Notes: a model not told the origin generated them from the sequence alone. Positions 7,885 through 17,211 are shown, counted from the first letter of the stretch. The stretch is DNA of 64,000 bases from Clostridium acidisoli DSM 12555 (GCF_900176305.1 NZ_FWXH01000013.1:1-64000); one strand, 5' to 3'. Program-made: numbers and translations.

Positions 7885-9609
7885 ATGGAAAAACAAAAGA
7901 TTTTTACTAAAAGAAAATTTGGAATAATAGACATAATTATATTTGCATTTATAGCTATAATATTGTACTTAATAATGACACCTGGGATTCATGGCGGATT
8001 TAATAGCAGCAGTAATAATGTAAAAATATCAACAAATCTAAATATGCTCCCTGAATATGCATTAAAATCTGTTCTTAGAATGACAGCAGCATATATAATT
8101 TCAATAATATTTACATTAGTATATGGATATACAGCAGCACATAATAAAAAAGCTGAAAAAATACTTATACCAATATTAGATATACTTCAATCAATACCAG
8201 TCTTATCTTTTTTACCAGCAGTAGTAATGGGACTTATAGCACTTTTCCCAAATGGAACTATAGGAATAGAAATAGCATCTATAATATTAATATTCACAGG
8301 TCAAGCATGGAATATGACCTTTAGTTTTTATAATTCTATAAAATTATTGCCTAGAGACTTACAAGAAGCTTCGAGTATTTTGAGGCTTAATAAGTGGCAA
8401 CAATTTAAAAAACTTGAATTACCATATTCCGCTATAGGTTTGGTTTGGAATAGTATGATGTCATGGGCAGGAGGTTGGTTTTTTCTTATGTCCTGCGAAA
8501 TGTTTACTCTTAAAGGTAGAAACTTTAGGCTTGAAGGAATTGGATCATTTTTACAAACAGCAGCAGGTAATGGAAATACTAAAGCACTTATTTGGGGAAT
8601 ATGCACATTAGTATTTGTTATTATATTACTCGATCAACTTGTATGGAGACCAGTAACTGCATGGGCGGATAAATTTAAAGTAGAACTTACACAGTCAAAT
8701 GATCAAAGTAAGTCTTTTGTTTTGAAGCTACTTAGACGTTCATATATAATTCAAGTTTTTACGGAGAAGATATTAACCCCTATATTTAGTTTTATAGGTG
8801 AAAAAATAGATAAATTAGTATATAAAGTTAAGAATAATGAACATAAATCTAATGAAATCATAGGAAAAGTAATAAAAATAATCTTTAAAATAATTGGTCT
8901 AATAATAATAGTTTATGCGGTTATTAACATCGCACAATTAGTTATAAAACTACCAGCCAGTGATTGGCTTAGAATTCCAAAGGCTGCATTCTTTTCATTA
9001 TTAAGAGTTATTGTAGCACAAGTTATAGCACTTGTTTGGACAGTACCAGTAGGTGTGGCAATTGGAATGAATAAGAAACTTTCTAATATAATTCAGCCTA
9101 TAATTCAAGTAATAGCATCTATTCCAGCTACAGCGCTTTTCCCTGTTGTGCTTGGAATGTTTATAAATGTATTTGGGGGACTTAGTGTGGCATCTATTCT
9201 TTTAATGCTAATGGGAACTCAGTGGTATATATTATTTAATGTAGTAGCTGGGGCAATGGCAATACCAGAAGATTTAAAAGAAGCTACGAAGGTACTTGGG
9301 CTTAAAGGATTTAAAAAGTGGAAAATACTAATACTGCCAGGAATATTTCCTTATCTTATAACAGGAATGATTACAGCTACAGGTGGATGTTGGAATGCAA
9401 GTATAGTATCGGAATATGTAAATTTTGGAGGCAAAACTGTAAAAACCATAGGGCTTGGAGCTTTGATTTCAGATGCAACAACTAAAGGTAATTTTGCACT
9501 GCTATTAGTTGGAACAATCACTATGTGTATAGTTGTTGTAGGAATAAATAAAATAGTTTGGAAGAGACTTTTTGCACTGTCAGAAGAAAGATTTAAAATA
9601 GAAATGTAA
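7885..9609 (+). CDS. ABC transporter permease, two fused NitT/TauT-type domains
   Basis: A 574-aa membrane protein with two BPD_transp_1 domains in tandem (roughly residues 60-270 and 360-565). Each carries an EAA-type coupling loop that contacts the ATPase: EASSILRLNKWQQFKKLELP and EATKVLGLKGFKKWKILILP. A polar, basic linker (~residues 275-340) joins them. ATG 7885 has a strong GGAGGAAAGG site. A GTG at 7804 in the same frame would read through the inter-cistronic hairpins and is unlikely. The ATPase gene follows, no substrate-binding protein is encoded nearby, and the operon sits behind an M-box. Mg2+ or another divalent ion is a reasonable but unproven substrate. Confidence 0.85.
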   Translation: MEKQKIFTKRKFGIIDIIIFAFIAIILYLIMTPGIHGGFNSSSNNVKISTNLNMLPEYALKSVLRMTAAYIISIIFTLVYGYTAAHNKKAEKILIPILDILQSIPVLSFLPAVVMGLIALFPNGTIGIEIASIILIFTGQAWNMTFSFYNSIKLLPRDLQEASSILRLNKWQQFKKLELPYSAIGLVWNSMMSWAGGWFFLMSCEMFTLKGRNFRLEGIGSFLQTAAGNGNTKALIWGICTLVFVIILLDQLVWRPVTAWADKFKVELTQSNDQSKSFVLKLLRRSYIIQVFTEKILTPIFSFIGEKIDKLVYKVKNNEHKSNEIIGKVIKIIFKIIGLIIIVYAVINIAQLVIKLPASDWLRIPKAAFFSLLRVIVAQVIALVWTVPVGVAIGMNKKLSNIIQPIIQVIASIPATALFPVVLGMFINVFGGLSVASILLMLMGTQWYILFNVVAGAMAIPEDLKEATKVLGLKGFKKWKILILPGIFPYLITGMITATGGCWNASIVSEYVNFGGKTVKTIGLGALISDATTKGNFALLLVGTITMCIVVVGINKIVWKRLFALSEERFKIEM

Positions 9610-9623
9610 GAGGAGTGATGTAT

Positions 9624-10916
9624 ATGAAAAAGCAGAAAGAATTTATAAAAGTAAACGGAATAACAAAGTATTTTGGTGAATCTGAAAAACCTACATTAAA
9701 AGATATAAATATAAACATAAATGAGAATGAATACATTGCCATACTTGGACCTTCTGGATCTGGTAAATCATCACTTCTTAGAATAATAACAGGACTTATT
9801 GAACCTACGGAAGGCGAAGTAATATTTGACGGAAAAAAGGTTAATGGGGTTAATCAATATGCCTCAATAGTTTTTCAATCCTTTGCTCTTTATCCATGGC
9901 TTACTGTTCGTGAAAATGTAGAACTTGGTTTAAAAGCAAAAGGATTTCCTAAGGATTATACAAGTGAGAAGGCTTCAGAACTTATAAGTCTAATAGGACT
10001 TGATGGCTTTGAAGAAGCTTATCCTAAAGAACTCTCAGGTGGTATGAGACAAAGAGTTGGTTTTGCAAGAGCATTAGCTGTTGAACCTAAACTTTTGTGT
10101 ATGGATGAACCTTTCTCTGCTTTGGACTTTCTAACAGCAGAAAACCTTAGAACTGAATTGATAGAACTTTGGACAACAAAGAGAATGCCAATAAAGAGTA
10201 TAATTATGATAACTCACGGAATCGAAGAAGCAGTGCTTATGGCAGACAAAATAGTCATGCTAAGTCGTGATCCGGCAAGGGTCATAGCAGAAATAAAGAT
10301 AGATTTACCACATCCAAGAAACAGAAAGTCACCTGAATTTGAAAGTATTGTTGATAGTGTATATAAAGTGCTTACAAAAGGTGAATTTGAGCAGGAAAAT
10401 GAGGATAAAGCAGAAAAAGTAGTTAAAGAAAATGTTGAAAAACCTGTGGAAATACCAGAAGCTAATATTGGGGTAATGTCTGGACTTATGGAGCTTGTAG
10501 ATGACAATGACGGGAGGATGGATATATATCAGCTTGGGCGTGATCTTATGATGGAAATTGACGATCTTTTACCCAATATAGAAGGACTGACTATGTTAGA
10601 TTTTGCTAAGGTTGTGGAAGGAGATATAATAATAACTAGTCTTGGAAGTAAATTTATTGAGGCAGAAACAGATGAAAGTAAAGAAATTTTCAAAGAACAG
10701 TTAATGAATATATCAACTTTTAAAGTTATAATGAATGTACTTAATAGCAAAAAAAGCAAAAAAATGAGAGAAGAGTTTTTCAAGGAGATTTTCACTCAAT
10801 ATTTTGGAGAACATTCTATTGAAGAGATAATGGATAAAATTATTGACTGGGGAAGATATGCAGAATTATTCAATTATGATCATGATACAGAAGAATTATA
10901 TTTAGAACAAGAATAG
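9624..10916 (+). CDS. ABC transporter ATP-binding protein with C-terminal AAA-associated domain
   Basis: A 430-aa NrtD/TauB-like ATPase. It has Walker A GPSGSGKSS (~residue 47), Q-loop (FQSFALYPW), signature LSGGMRQRVGFARAL, Walker B LLCMDEPFSALD and the H-loop ITHGIEEAV. After ~250 residues of ATPase comes an acidic linker. A further ~140-residue helical domain resembles the C-terminal AAA-associated domain (AAA_assoc_C) seen in some NitT-family ATPases, possibly regulatory. ATG 9624 is 8 nt after AGGAG. The gene is 14 bp behind the permease, clearly one operon under the M-box. Confidence 0.9.
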   Translation: MKKQKEFIKVNGITKYFGESEKPTLKDINININENEYIAILGPSGSGKSSLLRIITGLIEPTEGEVIFDGKKVNGVNQYASIVFQSFALYPWLTVRENVELGLKAKGFPKDYTSEKASELISLIGLDGFEEAYPKELSGGMRQRVGFARALAVEPKLLCMDEPFSALDFLTAENLRTELIELWTTKRMPIKSIIMITHGIEEAVLMADKIVMLSRDPARVIAEIKIDLPHPRNRKSPEFESIVDSVYKVLTKGEFEQENEDKAEKVVKENVEKPVEIPEANIGVMSGLMELVDDNDGRMDIYQLGRDLMMEIDDLLPNIEGLTMLDFAKVVEGDIIITSLGSKFIEAETDESKEIFKEQLMNISTFKVIMNVLNSKKSKKMREEFFKEIFTQYFGEHSIEEIMDKIIDWGRYAELFNYDHDTEELYLEQE

Positions 10917-10937
10917 ATTTATAAATTGTAGAGTGAG

Positions 10938-10978
10938 AGGATTCCTCTGGTTTTGCCAGAAGAGTCCTTATTTTTTTA
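10938..10978 (+). terminator. Terminator of the M-box ABC operon
   Basis: A 13-bp stem (AGGATTCCTCTGG / CCAGAAGAGTCCT, with two G-U pairs) and a TTTT loop are followed by TTATTTTTTTAT. Confidence 0.9.
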
Positions 10979-11108
10979 TAAAATTACATATTGACCTCAA
11001 AAAACTTTGTATACATATTAAAAGCATTAGTGGTTAATATATATAAATAAGAAATGCTTCTTAAATAAATATTATTTAAATTTACAATATGACAAGAAGG
11101 GAATACAA

Positions 11109-12194
11109 ATGATACGTTTAAGTAAACATCAATTATTTACACTAATGTTTGTATTTGAAGTAGGAAGTACTACTATTTTTGCACTAGGTATTGATGCTAA
11201 ACAGGATGCGTGGATTGTCATTTTACTTGCTTTATTAATTGGATTAGGTTTCACATGGATTTATACAGAACTTCAAAATGCATTCCCTGATAAAAATTAT
11301 GTTGAAATGATTATAATAATATTAGGAAAGAAGCTTGGAGTACCATTTGTTTTGCTTAACTTATTAGGCTATTTTTGGCATTGTGCTCGTAATCTCCGGG
11401 AATTTGGTGAGCTTATAATTATAACGACACTCCCCAAAACTTCTATATGGATTGTAAGCTTTATATTTGTACTAGTTAGCATATATACGCTGTTAAAGGG
11501 AGTTGAAGTGCTAGCACGTGCCAGTGAAATAATTATGCCCATTATTTTATTGTTTATAATAAGTGTGTATATACTGCTTTACATATCAGGAAATGTGGAT
11601 TTTACAAGGCTAACACCAGTTTTAGGTAATGGTATTAAGCCAGTCCTAAAAACGTTGCCACAAATAGTAGTATTTCCATTTGGAGAGTTGTTTGTTTTTT
11701 TAATGTATTGGAATTATGCAAATGAAAAAAATATTATACGAAAAACCGCAATGAAAACTGTTTTATGGTCAGGTATACTACTTTGCTTTTCTTTGATAAT
11801 TTATATCACTGTATTAGGAGATAAATATAGTGCAATTGCCACGATTCCGTTGATAGAAGTCATAAGACTAGTAAACATAGGAGATATAATTACAAATATA
11901 GATAGCATAGGTGTAATCATCATATTTTTGGGTGGCTTTTTTAAGATGTCTATATATCTAAATGCTATTGCTTTAAGTTTGACTACATTGTTTAAAAATA
12001 TAAATTATAAAATAATTCTTATTTTGGTAGGCGCATGTTTGCTATGGTTTTCAATTATATTTGAACCTAGTTATGCCTTTCATCAATGGATGTTTCCTTT
12101 TGATGTACACTATTTTGGTATAGTCTATACTAATATTGCCCCTCTGTTATTACTGATGATTTATATCTTAAAAAAGAAGAGAACCCAATTGTAG
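11109..12194 (+). CDS. Spore germination receptor B subunit (GerAB/GerKB family)
   Basis: A 361-aa protein with about ten membrane segments of the APC-like endospore germination permease family. LSKHQLFTLMFVFEVGS at the start and FPFGELFVFLMYWNY in the middle are typical. B subunits sit in the spore inner membrane and bind germinants. AAGAAGGGAATACAA precedes the ATG. It is the first gene of a six-gene germination operon (B, small, A, C, small, second B). CATATTA at 11014-11020 resembles a sigma-G -10 box, but I could not find a convincing -35. Confidence 0.9.
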   Translation: MIRLSKHQLFTLMFVFEVGSTTIFALGIDAKQDAWIVILLALLIGLGFTWIYTELQNAFPDKNYVEMIIIILGKKLGVPFVLLNLLGYFWHCARNLREFGELIIITTLPKTSIWIVSFIFVLVSIYTLLKGVEVLARASEIIMPIILLFIISVYILLYISGNVDFTRLTPVLGNGIKPVLKTLPQIVVFPFGELFVFLMYWNYANEKNIIRKTAMKTVLWSGILLCFSLIIYITVLGDKYSAIATIPLIEVIRLVNIGDIITNIDSIGVIIIFLGGFFKMSIYLNAIALSLTTLFKNINYKIILILVGACLLWFSIIFEPSYAFHQWMFPFDVHYFGIVYTNIAPLLLLMIYILKKKRTQL

Positions 12195-12218
12195 ATAAGT
12201 CTAGAGGTGATAAATAAG

Positions 12219-12413
12219 ATGGAGATTATAGAATTTTTAATAAAATCATTGAAAGGAAGAGGTTTTTATCCAGCATTTATGGTTGTATTTTCTTGGACAT
12301 ATACTATTGTGTTAATTGTAGTACTCATATGTCAACTTTTTCTCTATATTTTTAGGGTAAAGTATTATAATCCTGAATTCAACAATAAGGAGAAAATAGA
12401 TAAAAAGCGATGA
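12219..12413 (+). CDS. Small membrane protein of the germination operon
   Basis: A 64-aa product (MEIIEFLIKSLKGRGFYPAF start) with one strong membrane helix at about residues 20-46 and a charged C-terminus. ATG 12219 follows GAGGTGA by 8 nt. It lies between the B and A subunit genes and is likely a single-pass accessory protein of the receptor, in the manner of the small D-type proteins known in some ger operons. I infer that role only from size, topology and position. Confidence 0.65.
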   Translation: MEIIEFLIKSLKGRGFYPAFMVVFSWTYTIVLIVVLICQLFLYIFRVKYYNPEFNNKEKIDKKR

Positions 12414-12480
12414 TAAAATGAACAATTGGTTAGATATAAACAAACAATAAAATGATAAAACGAAAGTATAGGTGAGGAAA

Positions 12481-14085
12481 GTGTTTAATTATTTATATAA
12501 AAAGTTTAAGTTTATGCAACTTAAAAATCCTAAAATCAATAATGAAAATACGGAAAAAAAAACTCCACAGCCAGAACTTTCTACTAGCCTTAAAGACAAT
12601 CTAAATACTTTAAAAAAAATTCTAGGTTCAAGCGATGATATCATTTATCGTGAATTTTCATTTGGCTCTAAAAGACAAATAAATGCAGCGGTTATATTTT
12701 TAGAAGGTATGACAGAGAAAGCAATTATAAATGAAGTTATAATTAAACCTTTTATGTATGACAGTAAGTTATATAATCTAGACAGTGAATTGGAATTTGG
12801 TAATTTAAACAGCATAAAAAAAGGACTACTTTCTGTAGGGGAAGTAAAGCAGAGTGGAGTAATAGAGGAGATAATAGATGGATGCTTATCTGGAGAAACC
12901 ATATTTCTTAGAGAAGGCTCTAGTGATGCTTTAATTATTCAGTCAAATGGGTTTGAAACCCGTGGTGTAGAAGAACCTAAAACAGAGGCTGTGGTAAGAG
13001 GGCCTAGAGAAGGATTTTGTGAGACAATGTCTATAAACATGACATTATTAAGACGCAAAATAAAAAGCCCTAAATTAACATTTGAAACGATAAAGATTGG
13101 AGAACAAACACGTACCAGTATATGTATTGTTTATTTAAAGGGAATTGTTAATCCTAAACTTATAAAAGAAATAAAACAGAGGTTAAATAGGATTAAGACA
13201 GATGCTATTTTGGAGTCGGGATACATTGAACAATTTATAGAAGACGAACCGTATTCTATCTTTCCTACAATAGGCAATTCTGAAAAACCGGATACAGCAG
13301 CGGGAAAAATATTGGAAGGTAGGGCCGTTATTTTAGTGGATGGAACTCCATTTGTACTTACTATGCCTATGCTTTTTATTGAAGGATTCCAAAATTCAGA
13401 AGACTATTATTCAAGACCATTCTATTCAAGTTTTTTAAGGATTTTAAGGTTTATGTGCTTTTCGATAAGCATATTAGCACCAGCAATTTATGTGATATTA
13501 TCAATATTTCATCAAGAACTAATTCCTACTACTTTGTTGCTTACCATGGCTTCAAGCCATGAAGGCGTACCTTTTCCTGCAGTTATGGAAGCAGGACTTA
13601 TGATATTAACCTTTGAAATCTTAAGAGAAGCGGGAGTACGGCTACCAAGACCTGTAGGTCAGGCAGTGAGTATTGTTGGAGCTTTAGTAATAGGTGAGGC
13701 TGCTGTATCAGCAGGACTAGTAGGAGGACTTATGGTTATTGTGGTGGCCTTAACAGCTGTGTGTAGTTTTGTAGTGCCGGTGTATACAGATGTGGTTTCT
13801 ATTTTAAGGGTAGCATTCCTTATTTTAGGGGCTAGCCTAGGCATATTTGGAGTTGGAATTGGCTTATTAGTGGTGCTAGTACATGTTGTGTCCTTAAGAT
13901 CTTTTGGAACTCCATATTTTGCTCCATTGGCTCCATTAACTATAGAAGATTTAAAAGACACATTTGTAAGAACTCATTTATGGAGTATGTTTACTAGACC
14001 ACGAACAATAGGGTGGCATAATTTAAAAAGACAAGAAACAGGGTCAAAGCCTGAGCCACCATTAGAAAGGGAAAATAAAAATTAG
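12481..14085 (+). CDS. Spore germination receptor A subunit (GerAA/GerKA family)
   Basis: A ~534-aa protein with a soluble N-terminal part (residues ~30-290, including TEAVVRGPREGFCE, a hallmark of GerA proteins) and a membrane part with about five helices from residue ~310. Conserved features such as VPFPAVMEAGLMI and RLPRPVGQAVSIVGALVIG are present, and a Pro-rich tail follows. A subunits oligomerise in the spore inner membrane and are thought to form the ion-conducting part of the receptor. The start is uncertain: GTG 12481 is placed after AGGTGAGG, while GTG 12472 and ATG 12514 are in frame too. It lies in the middle of the germination operon. Confidence 0.9.
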   Translation: MFNYLYKKFKFMQLKNPKINNENTEKKTPQPELSTSLKDNLNTLKKILGSSDDIIYREFSFGSKRQINAAVIFLEGMTEKAIINEVIIKPFMYDSKLYNLDSELEFGNLNSIKKGLLSVGEVKQSGVIEEIIDGCLSGETIFLREGSSDALIIQSNGFETRGVEEPKTEAVVRGPREGFCETMSINMTLLRRKIKSPKLTFETIKIGEQTRTSICIVYLKGIVNPKLIKEIKQRLNRIKTDAILESGYIEQFIEDEPYSIFPTIGNSEKPDTAAGKILEGRAVILVDGTPFVLTMPMLFIEGFQNSEDYYSRPFYSSFLRILRFMCFSISILAPAIYVILSIFHQELIPTTLLLTMASSHEGVPFPAVMEAGLMILTFEILREAGVRLPRPVGQAVSIVGALVIGEAAVSAGLVGGLMVIVVALTAVCSFVVPVYTDVVSILRVAFLILGASLGIFGVGIGLLVVLVHVVSLRSFGTPYFAPLAPLTIEDLKDTFVRTHLWSMFTRPRTIGWHNLKRQETGSKPEPPLERENKN

Positions 14086-14117
14086 AAGTATAGGTTAATT
14101 TATATGAGGTGAATCTA

Positions 14118-15287
14118 ATGAAAAAATACATAAAGATATGGGTGAAAATAATTATATGTATTTTTATGGCTTTAAATCTAACCTCTTGTGAGAGTTCTAG
14201 TGAGCTAAATAAACTAGCCATTGTAATGGGGGTTGGAATTGATAAAGGAAAAGAAAAGGACACAATGGAATTGACTATTCAAATGGCAAAGATATTACAA
14301 AGTAGTGCTTCAAAAGGTAGCGGTAATAGTGGAGGAAATACTGATTATTTAAATTTAAAAGAAGATGGGAGAAGTATATCTGAGTGCATAAAAGAATTTA
14401 GTCGTAAGTTAAATCGTAAATTGTTCTTTTCACACAATCAAGTCATTATATTAGGAGAAGATGCAGCTATAGCAGGAGTTGAAAAGTATATGGACTTTTT
14501 CTTACGCTATCGAGAGACACGGCTTTTGGTGTGGATTTTAGTATCTAAAGGATCAGCCAGCGACATACTGAATATAAAGCCAGATTTTGAGAATGCTCCA
14601 GGCAGAAGTATAGGAGAATTGGTTAAAAATGAACAAGATACATCACAAATACCTGCTGTAAATTTAAAAGATTTTGCTTCTAGGATGATGAGTAAAACTA
14701 CATCTGCTATTGTTCCAATAATTGAGGTATCAAATGAAAATGATAAAAAAATAGCATATCTTAAAGAAACAGCAGTGTTTAAGAAGGATAAAATGATTGG
14801 AACCCTTGATAAAAAAGAAACAAGAGGGCTTTTATGGGCAATTAATGAAGTTAAAGATGGAGTCGTTACCGTAAGTACATCAGATGGGAAGAATGAAGTA
14901 AATATTGCAACAACATATGTAAGCAGTAAAATAATCCCTCAAATAAAAGATAATCAAGCAAGTATAAAAATACAAATAAAACAAGAAGGAGATTTACAGG
15001 ATGAAACTTCTTCTGAAGATTTAGCAAATCCAAAAGCTTTTGAGGTTCTTCAAAGATGTGAGGAGGACAGTATAAAGGAAGAAGTAATGTCAGCATTAAA
15101 AAAAGCACGAGAGTTAAACGCTGATATATTTGGATTTGGAGATATTATATATCAACATTATCCTAAGAAATGGGATGAAATGCAAAAAGATTGGAATAAA
15201 ATTTTTCAAAATATACATGTAGATGTTAATGTGAATGCAAAGTTAAAAAGAACAGGCAGAATTACTAAGCCTATTATGGCTAAATAG
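14118..15287 (+). CDS. Spore germination lipoprotein C subunit (GerAC/GerKC, Ger(x)C family)
   Basis: A 389-aa protein with a lipoprotein signal: basic N-terminus, hydrophobic core and lipobox LTSC with Cys24. The mature part has the GerAC features LAIVMGVGIDKGKE near the N-terminus and KLNRKLFFSHNQVIILGE, then the C-terminal Ger(x)C domain. C subunits are anchored to the outer face of the spore inner membrane and are needed for receptor function. ATG 14118 follows GAGGTGA by 6 nt. The length is as expected for the family. Confidence 0.9.
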   Translation: MKKYIKIWVKIIICIFMALNLTSCESSSELNKLAIVMGVGIDKGKEKDTMELTIQMAKILQSSASKGSGNSGGNTDYLNLKEDGRSISECIKEFSRKLNRKLFFSHNQVIILGEDAAIAGVEKYMDFFLRYRETRLLVWILVSKGSASDILNIKPDFENAPGRSIGELVKNEQDTSQIPAVNLKDFASRMMSKTTSAIVPIIEVSNENDKKIAYLKETAVFKKDKMIGTLDKKETRGLLWAINEVKDGVVTVSTSDGKNEVNIATTYVSSKIIPQIKDNQASIKIQIKQEGDLQDETSSEDLANPKAFEVLQRCEEDSIKEEVMSALKKARELNADIFGFGDIIYQHYPKKWDEMQKDWNKIFQNIHVDVNVNAKLKRTGRITKPIMAK

Positions 15288-15313
15288 TATTAATTATAGA
15301 AGAGGCATAAAAA

Positions 15314-15532
15314 ATGATATTTTTACTAATAATTATTTTCATAGGCATAATATTTTTTGAAGCACCAAGTTTAATTAAAAATAAACATTGGTATGAACTT
15401 AAAGTATTTTCTGTATTTTTATTTATAGCATTTGTAATGAGTGTGCTACAGGTTAAAGACATACCTATACCAAATCCTGCAAAAGGAATGGAATATTTGG
15501 TGAAAGATGTATTGCATTTGAATTATAAATAA
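15314..15532 (+). CDS. Small membrane protein of the germination operon
   Basis: A 72-aa protein with two predicted helices (about residues 1-17 and 28-48) and a short polar tail. AGAAGAGG lies before its ATG, 26 bp behind the C subunit gene. It has no recognised domain. The operon position between the C subunit and a second B subunit suggests an accessory role in the same receptor (inference). Confidence 0.6.
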   Translation: MIFLLIIIFIGIIFFEAPSLIKNKHWYELKVFSVFLFIAFVMSVLQVKDIPIPNPAKGMEYLVKDVLHLNYK

Positions 15533-15565
15533 AAATAAATTTTATACATAGAGGTAGTAGTATTT

Positions 15566-16645
15566 ATGAAGATTGAAAAAGGTATAATATCAAACGAACA
15601 ATTATTGTTTTTAGTTATTGGATTACTTCAAGCTTCTACACTTACAGCATCTTTCATAAGTGGAATCACAAAACAAAACACCTGGATAGTTTTATTAGCA
15701 GGATTTATTATAATATTACCTGTATTATTGGTCTATACGTCTTTAAATAAAAAGTTTCCACATAAGAATTTAATAGAGATAAACAATGCAATATATGGTG
15801 AAAAGTTTGGAAAGGTGATATCGCTACTATATATATTCTTTTTCTGGTTTATAATCTGTACAAATGTAAGATTTATAGTGGATTTTTTTTCTACATACCT
15901 TTTTCCAAAAACAGATATTAGTGTATTTACAATAATTATAATAATTACATGTAATTATACAGTAAAAAAAGGATTAGAAGTTATAGCTAGAACCGGCTTT
16001 ATTTTATCAGTGTTAACAATACTAGCATTTGTATTAATTACAATATTTACAATAAAGGATATAAATTTATCGAACTTCTTACCAATTTTTCAAATAAATT
16101 TAAAAGAATTTATTATGGCAACTAATATCATAGTGGCTATTCCACTTGGTGAAATAATTGTATTTCTAATGATTTTTCCATATGTTAATGATGTGAAAAA
16201 TGTGAAAAAATCTGTATTTTTAGGTTTGATTATTGGAAGTTTGTTTTTCTTTAGTGTAATAGTACGAAACATATCTGTGATTGGAAATATAGGTTATATG
16301 GATGTTCAGCCAGAATATCAAGTAGCAAAGCTTGTAAATATTGGCGAAATTATTACAAGGGTAGAAGTATTGGTTGCAATAATATTGTTATTTAATGTGT
16401 TTTTGAAAATTTGTATTTTTTATTATGCAACAGTGTTATCTATCGCTCAATGTTTAAAATTACGATCTTATAAACCATTGACAATTCCTGTTGGAATCAT
16501 AAGTATTATATTATCAATTAGTATGTTCAATTCACCAGTAGATGAATCGTATCTAGCAAGTATATATTCTGTATTTGTGATTCCATTTATAATGCTATTT
16601 CCTGTTATTTCACTTATTATAGCTTCCATTAGAAAGTTCACTTAG
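15566..16645 (+). CDS. Second spore germination receptor B subunit (GerAB family)
   Basis: A 359-aa, ten-helix endospore germination permease. Typical features are ISNEQLLFLVIGLLQASTLT, LLAGFIIILPVLLVYTSL and IVAIPLGEIIVFLMIF. It is clearly a paralogue of, but not a recent copy of, the B subunit that opens the operon. Two B subunits with one A and one C gene suggest two alternative germinant-binding subunits or a heteromeric receptor. AGAGGTAGTAG precedes the ATG. A hairpin follows at 16690-16723. Confidence 0.9.
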   Translation: MKIEKGIISNEQLLFLVIGLLQASTLTASFISGITKQNTWIVLLAGFIIILPVLLVYTSLNKKFPHKNLIEINNAIYGEKFGKVISLLYIFFFWFIICTNVRFIVDFFSTYLFPKTDISVFTIIIIITCNYTVKKGLEVIARTGFILSVLTILAFVLITIFTIKDINLSNFLPIFQINLKEFIMATNIIVAIPLGEIIVFLMIFPYVNDVKNVKKSVFLGLIIGSLFFFSVIVRNISVIGNIGYMDVQPEYQVAKLVNIGEIITRVEVLVAIILLFNVFLKICIFYYATVLSIAQCLKLRSYKPLTIPVGIISIILSISMFNSPVDESYLASIYSVFVIPFIMLFPVISLIIASIRKFT

Positions 16646-16689
16646 CTCAAATAAAAATCATGGTCTCTTAGATAATTTGTAAAGTAGTG

Positions 16690-16723
16690 GTTAGAGGCGC
16701 AGCTTATATAAAGTGCCTCTAAC
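16690..16723 (+). terminator. Hairpin after the germination operon
   Basis: GTTAGAGGC (16690-16698) pairs with GCCTCTAAC (16715-16723). The stem is perfect but no U-tract follows, so it is a weak or 3'-protective terminator. Confidence 0.45.
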
Positions 16724-16765
16724 AATGAAGGTAGTTAGTATAATAGATTTATATAGTCAATTAAT

Positions 16766-17035
16766 TTACAATGAGGCTGCAAATATTCCCATAATAGTAG
16801 TAACAATTATGAAGACAATTAAGCCCATAATACAAAGCACGATTCCCGAGGTTACTAAAGAATCACCTTTAATAATTGTTTTTGATTTTGAATTTTTAAG
16901 CTTTAGTTTAAATCCGATAATAAAACCTATTACACAAAAAAATATTCCGAAAAAATTTAATATAGGTATAAAACTAAGTATTAAACCAATTATTCCAATA
17001 ACAAGAGTAGCTACGGACAGGTCATAATTTTTCAT
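16766..17035 (-). CDS. Small membrane protein (DUF4190-like)
   Basis: An 89-aa protein with three hydrophobic segments (around 7-26, 27-45 and 64-86) and a basic loop with KLKLKNSKSK. The pattern of Gly-rich helices (LVIGIIGLILSFIPILNFFG, IVLCIMGLI) resembles DUF4190-type proteins of unknown function. ATG at 17035 is preceded by GAGGTG on the minus strand; a TTG two codons upstream is less likely. It is alone, on the opposite strand to its neighbours. Confidence 0.65.
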   Translation of the reverse strand: MKNYDLSVATLVIGIIGLILSFIPILNFFGIFFCVIGFIIGFKLKLKNSKSKTIIKGDSLVTSGIVLCIMGLIVFIIVTTIMGIFAASL

Positions 17036-17171
17036 AGACAAACACCTCTACTGAACTCTATACATGATTAAAAATAATCAATAATATATTTTATGCTTTA
17101 ATTAGACTTATGATTATAAGTTAATAAATATTTTTTTGTAATGTATACTGTATAAAATTAAAGATAATAAA

Positions 17172-17211
17172 AGGGTTTTTCAAAATGGTTAAATTTATTT
17201 TGAAAAACCCT
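17172..17211 (-). terminator. Bidirectional terminator downstream of the cold-shock gene
   Basis: A perfect 15-bp inverted repeat (AGGGTTTTTCAAAAT / ATTTTGAAAAACCCT) with a 10-nt loop. T-rich sequence follows on the minus strand (TTTTATTATCTT), so it should end the cold-shock transcript. Confidence 0.85.

Noticed and set aside
16713-17027. A 104-aa + strand frame opposite the small membrane gene.
   Set aside because: It is the mirror of the minus-strand gene, which has the better Shine-Dalgarno and membrane pattern; the + strand frame is rich in Ile/Pro without a family.
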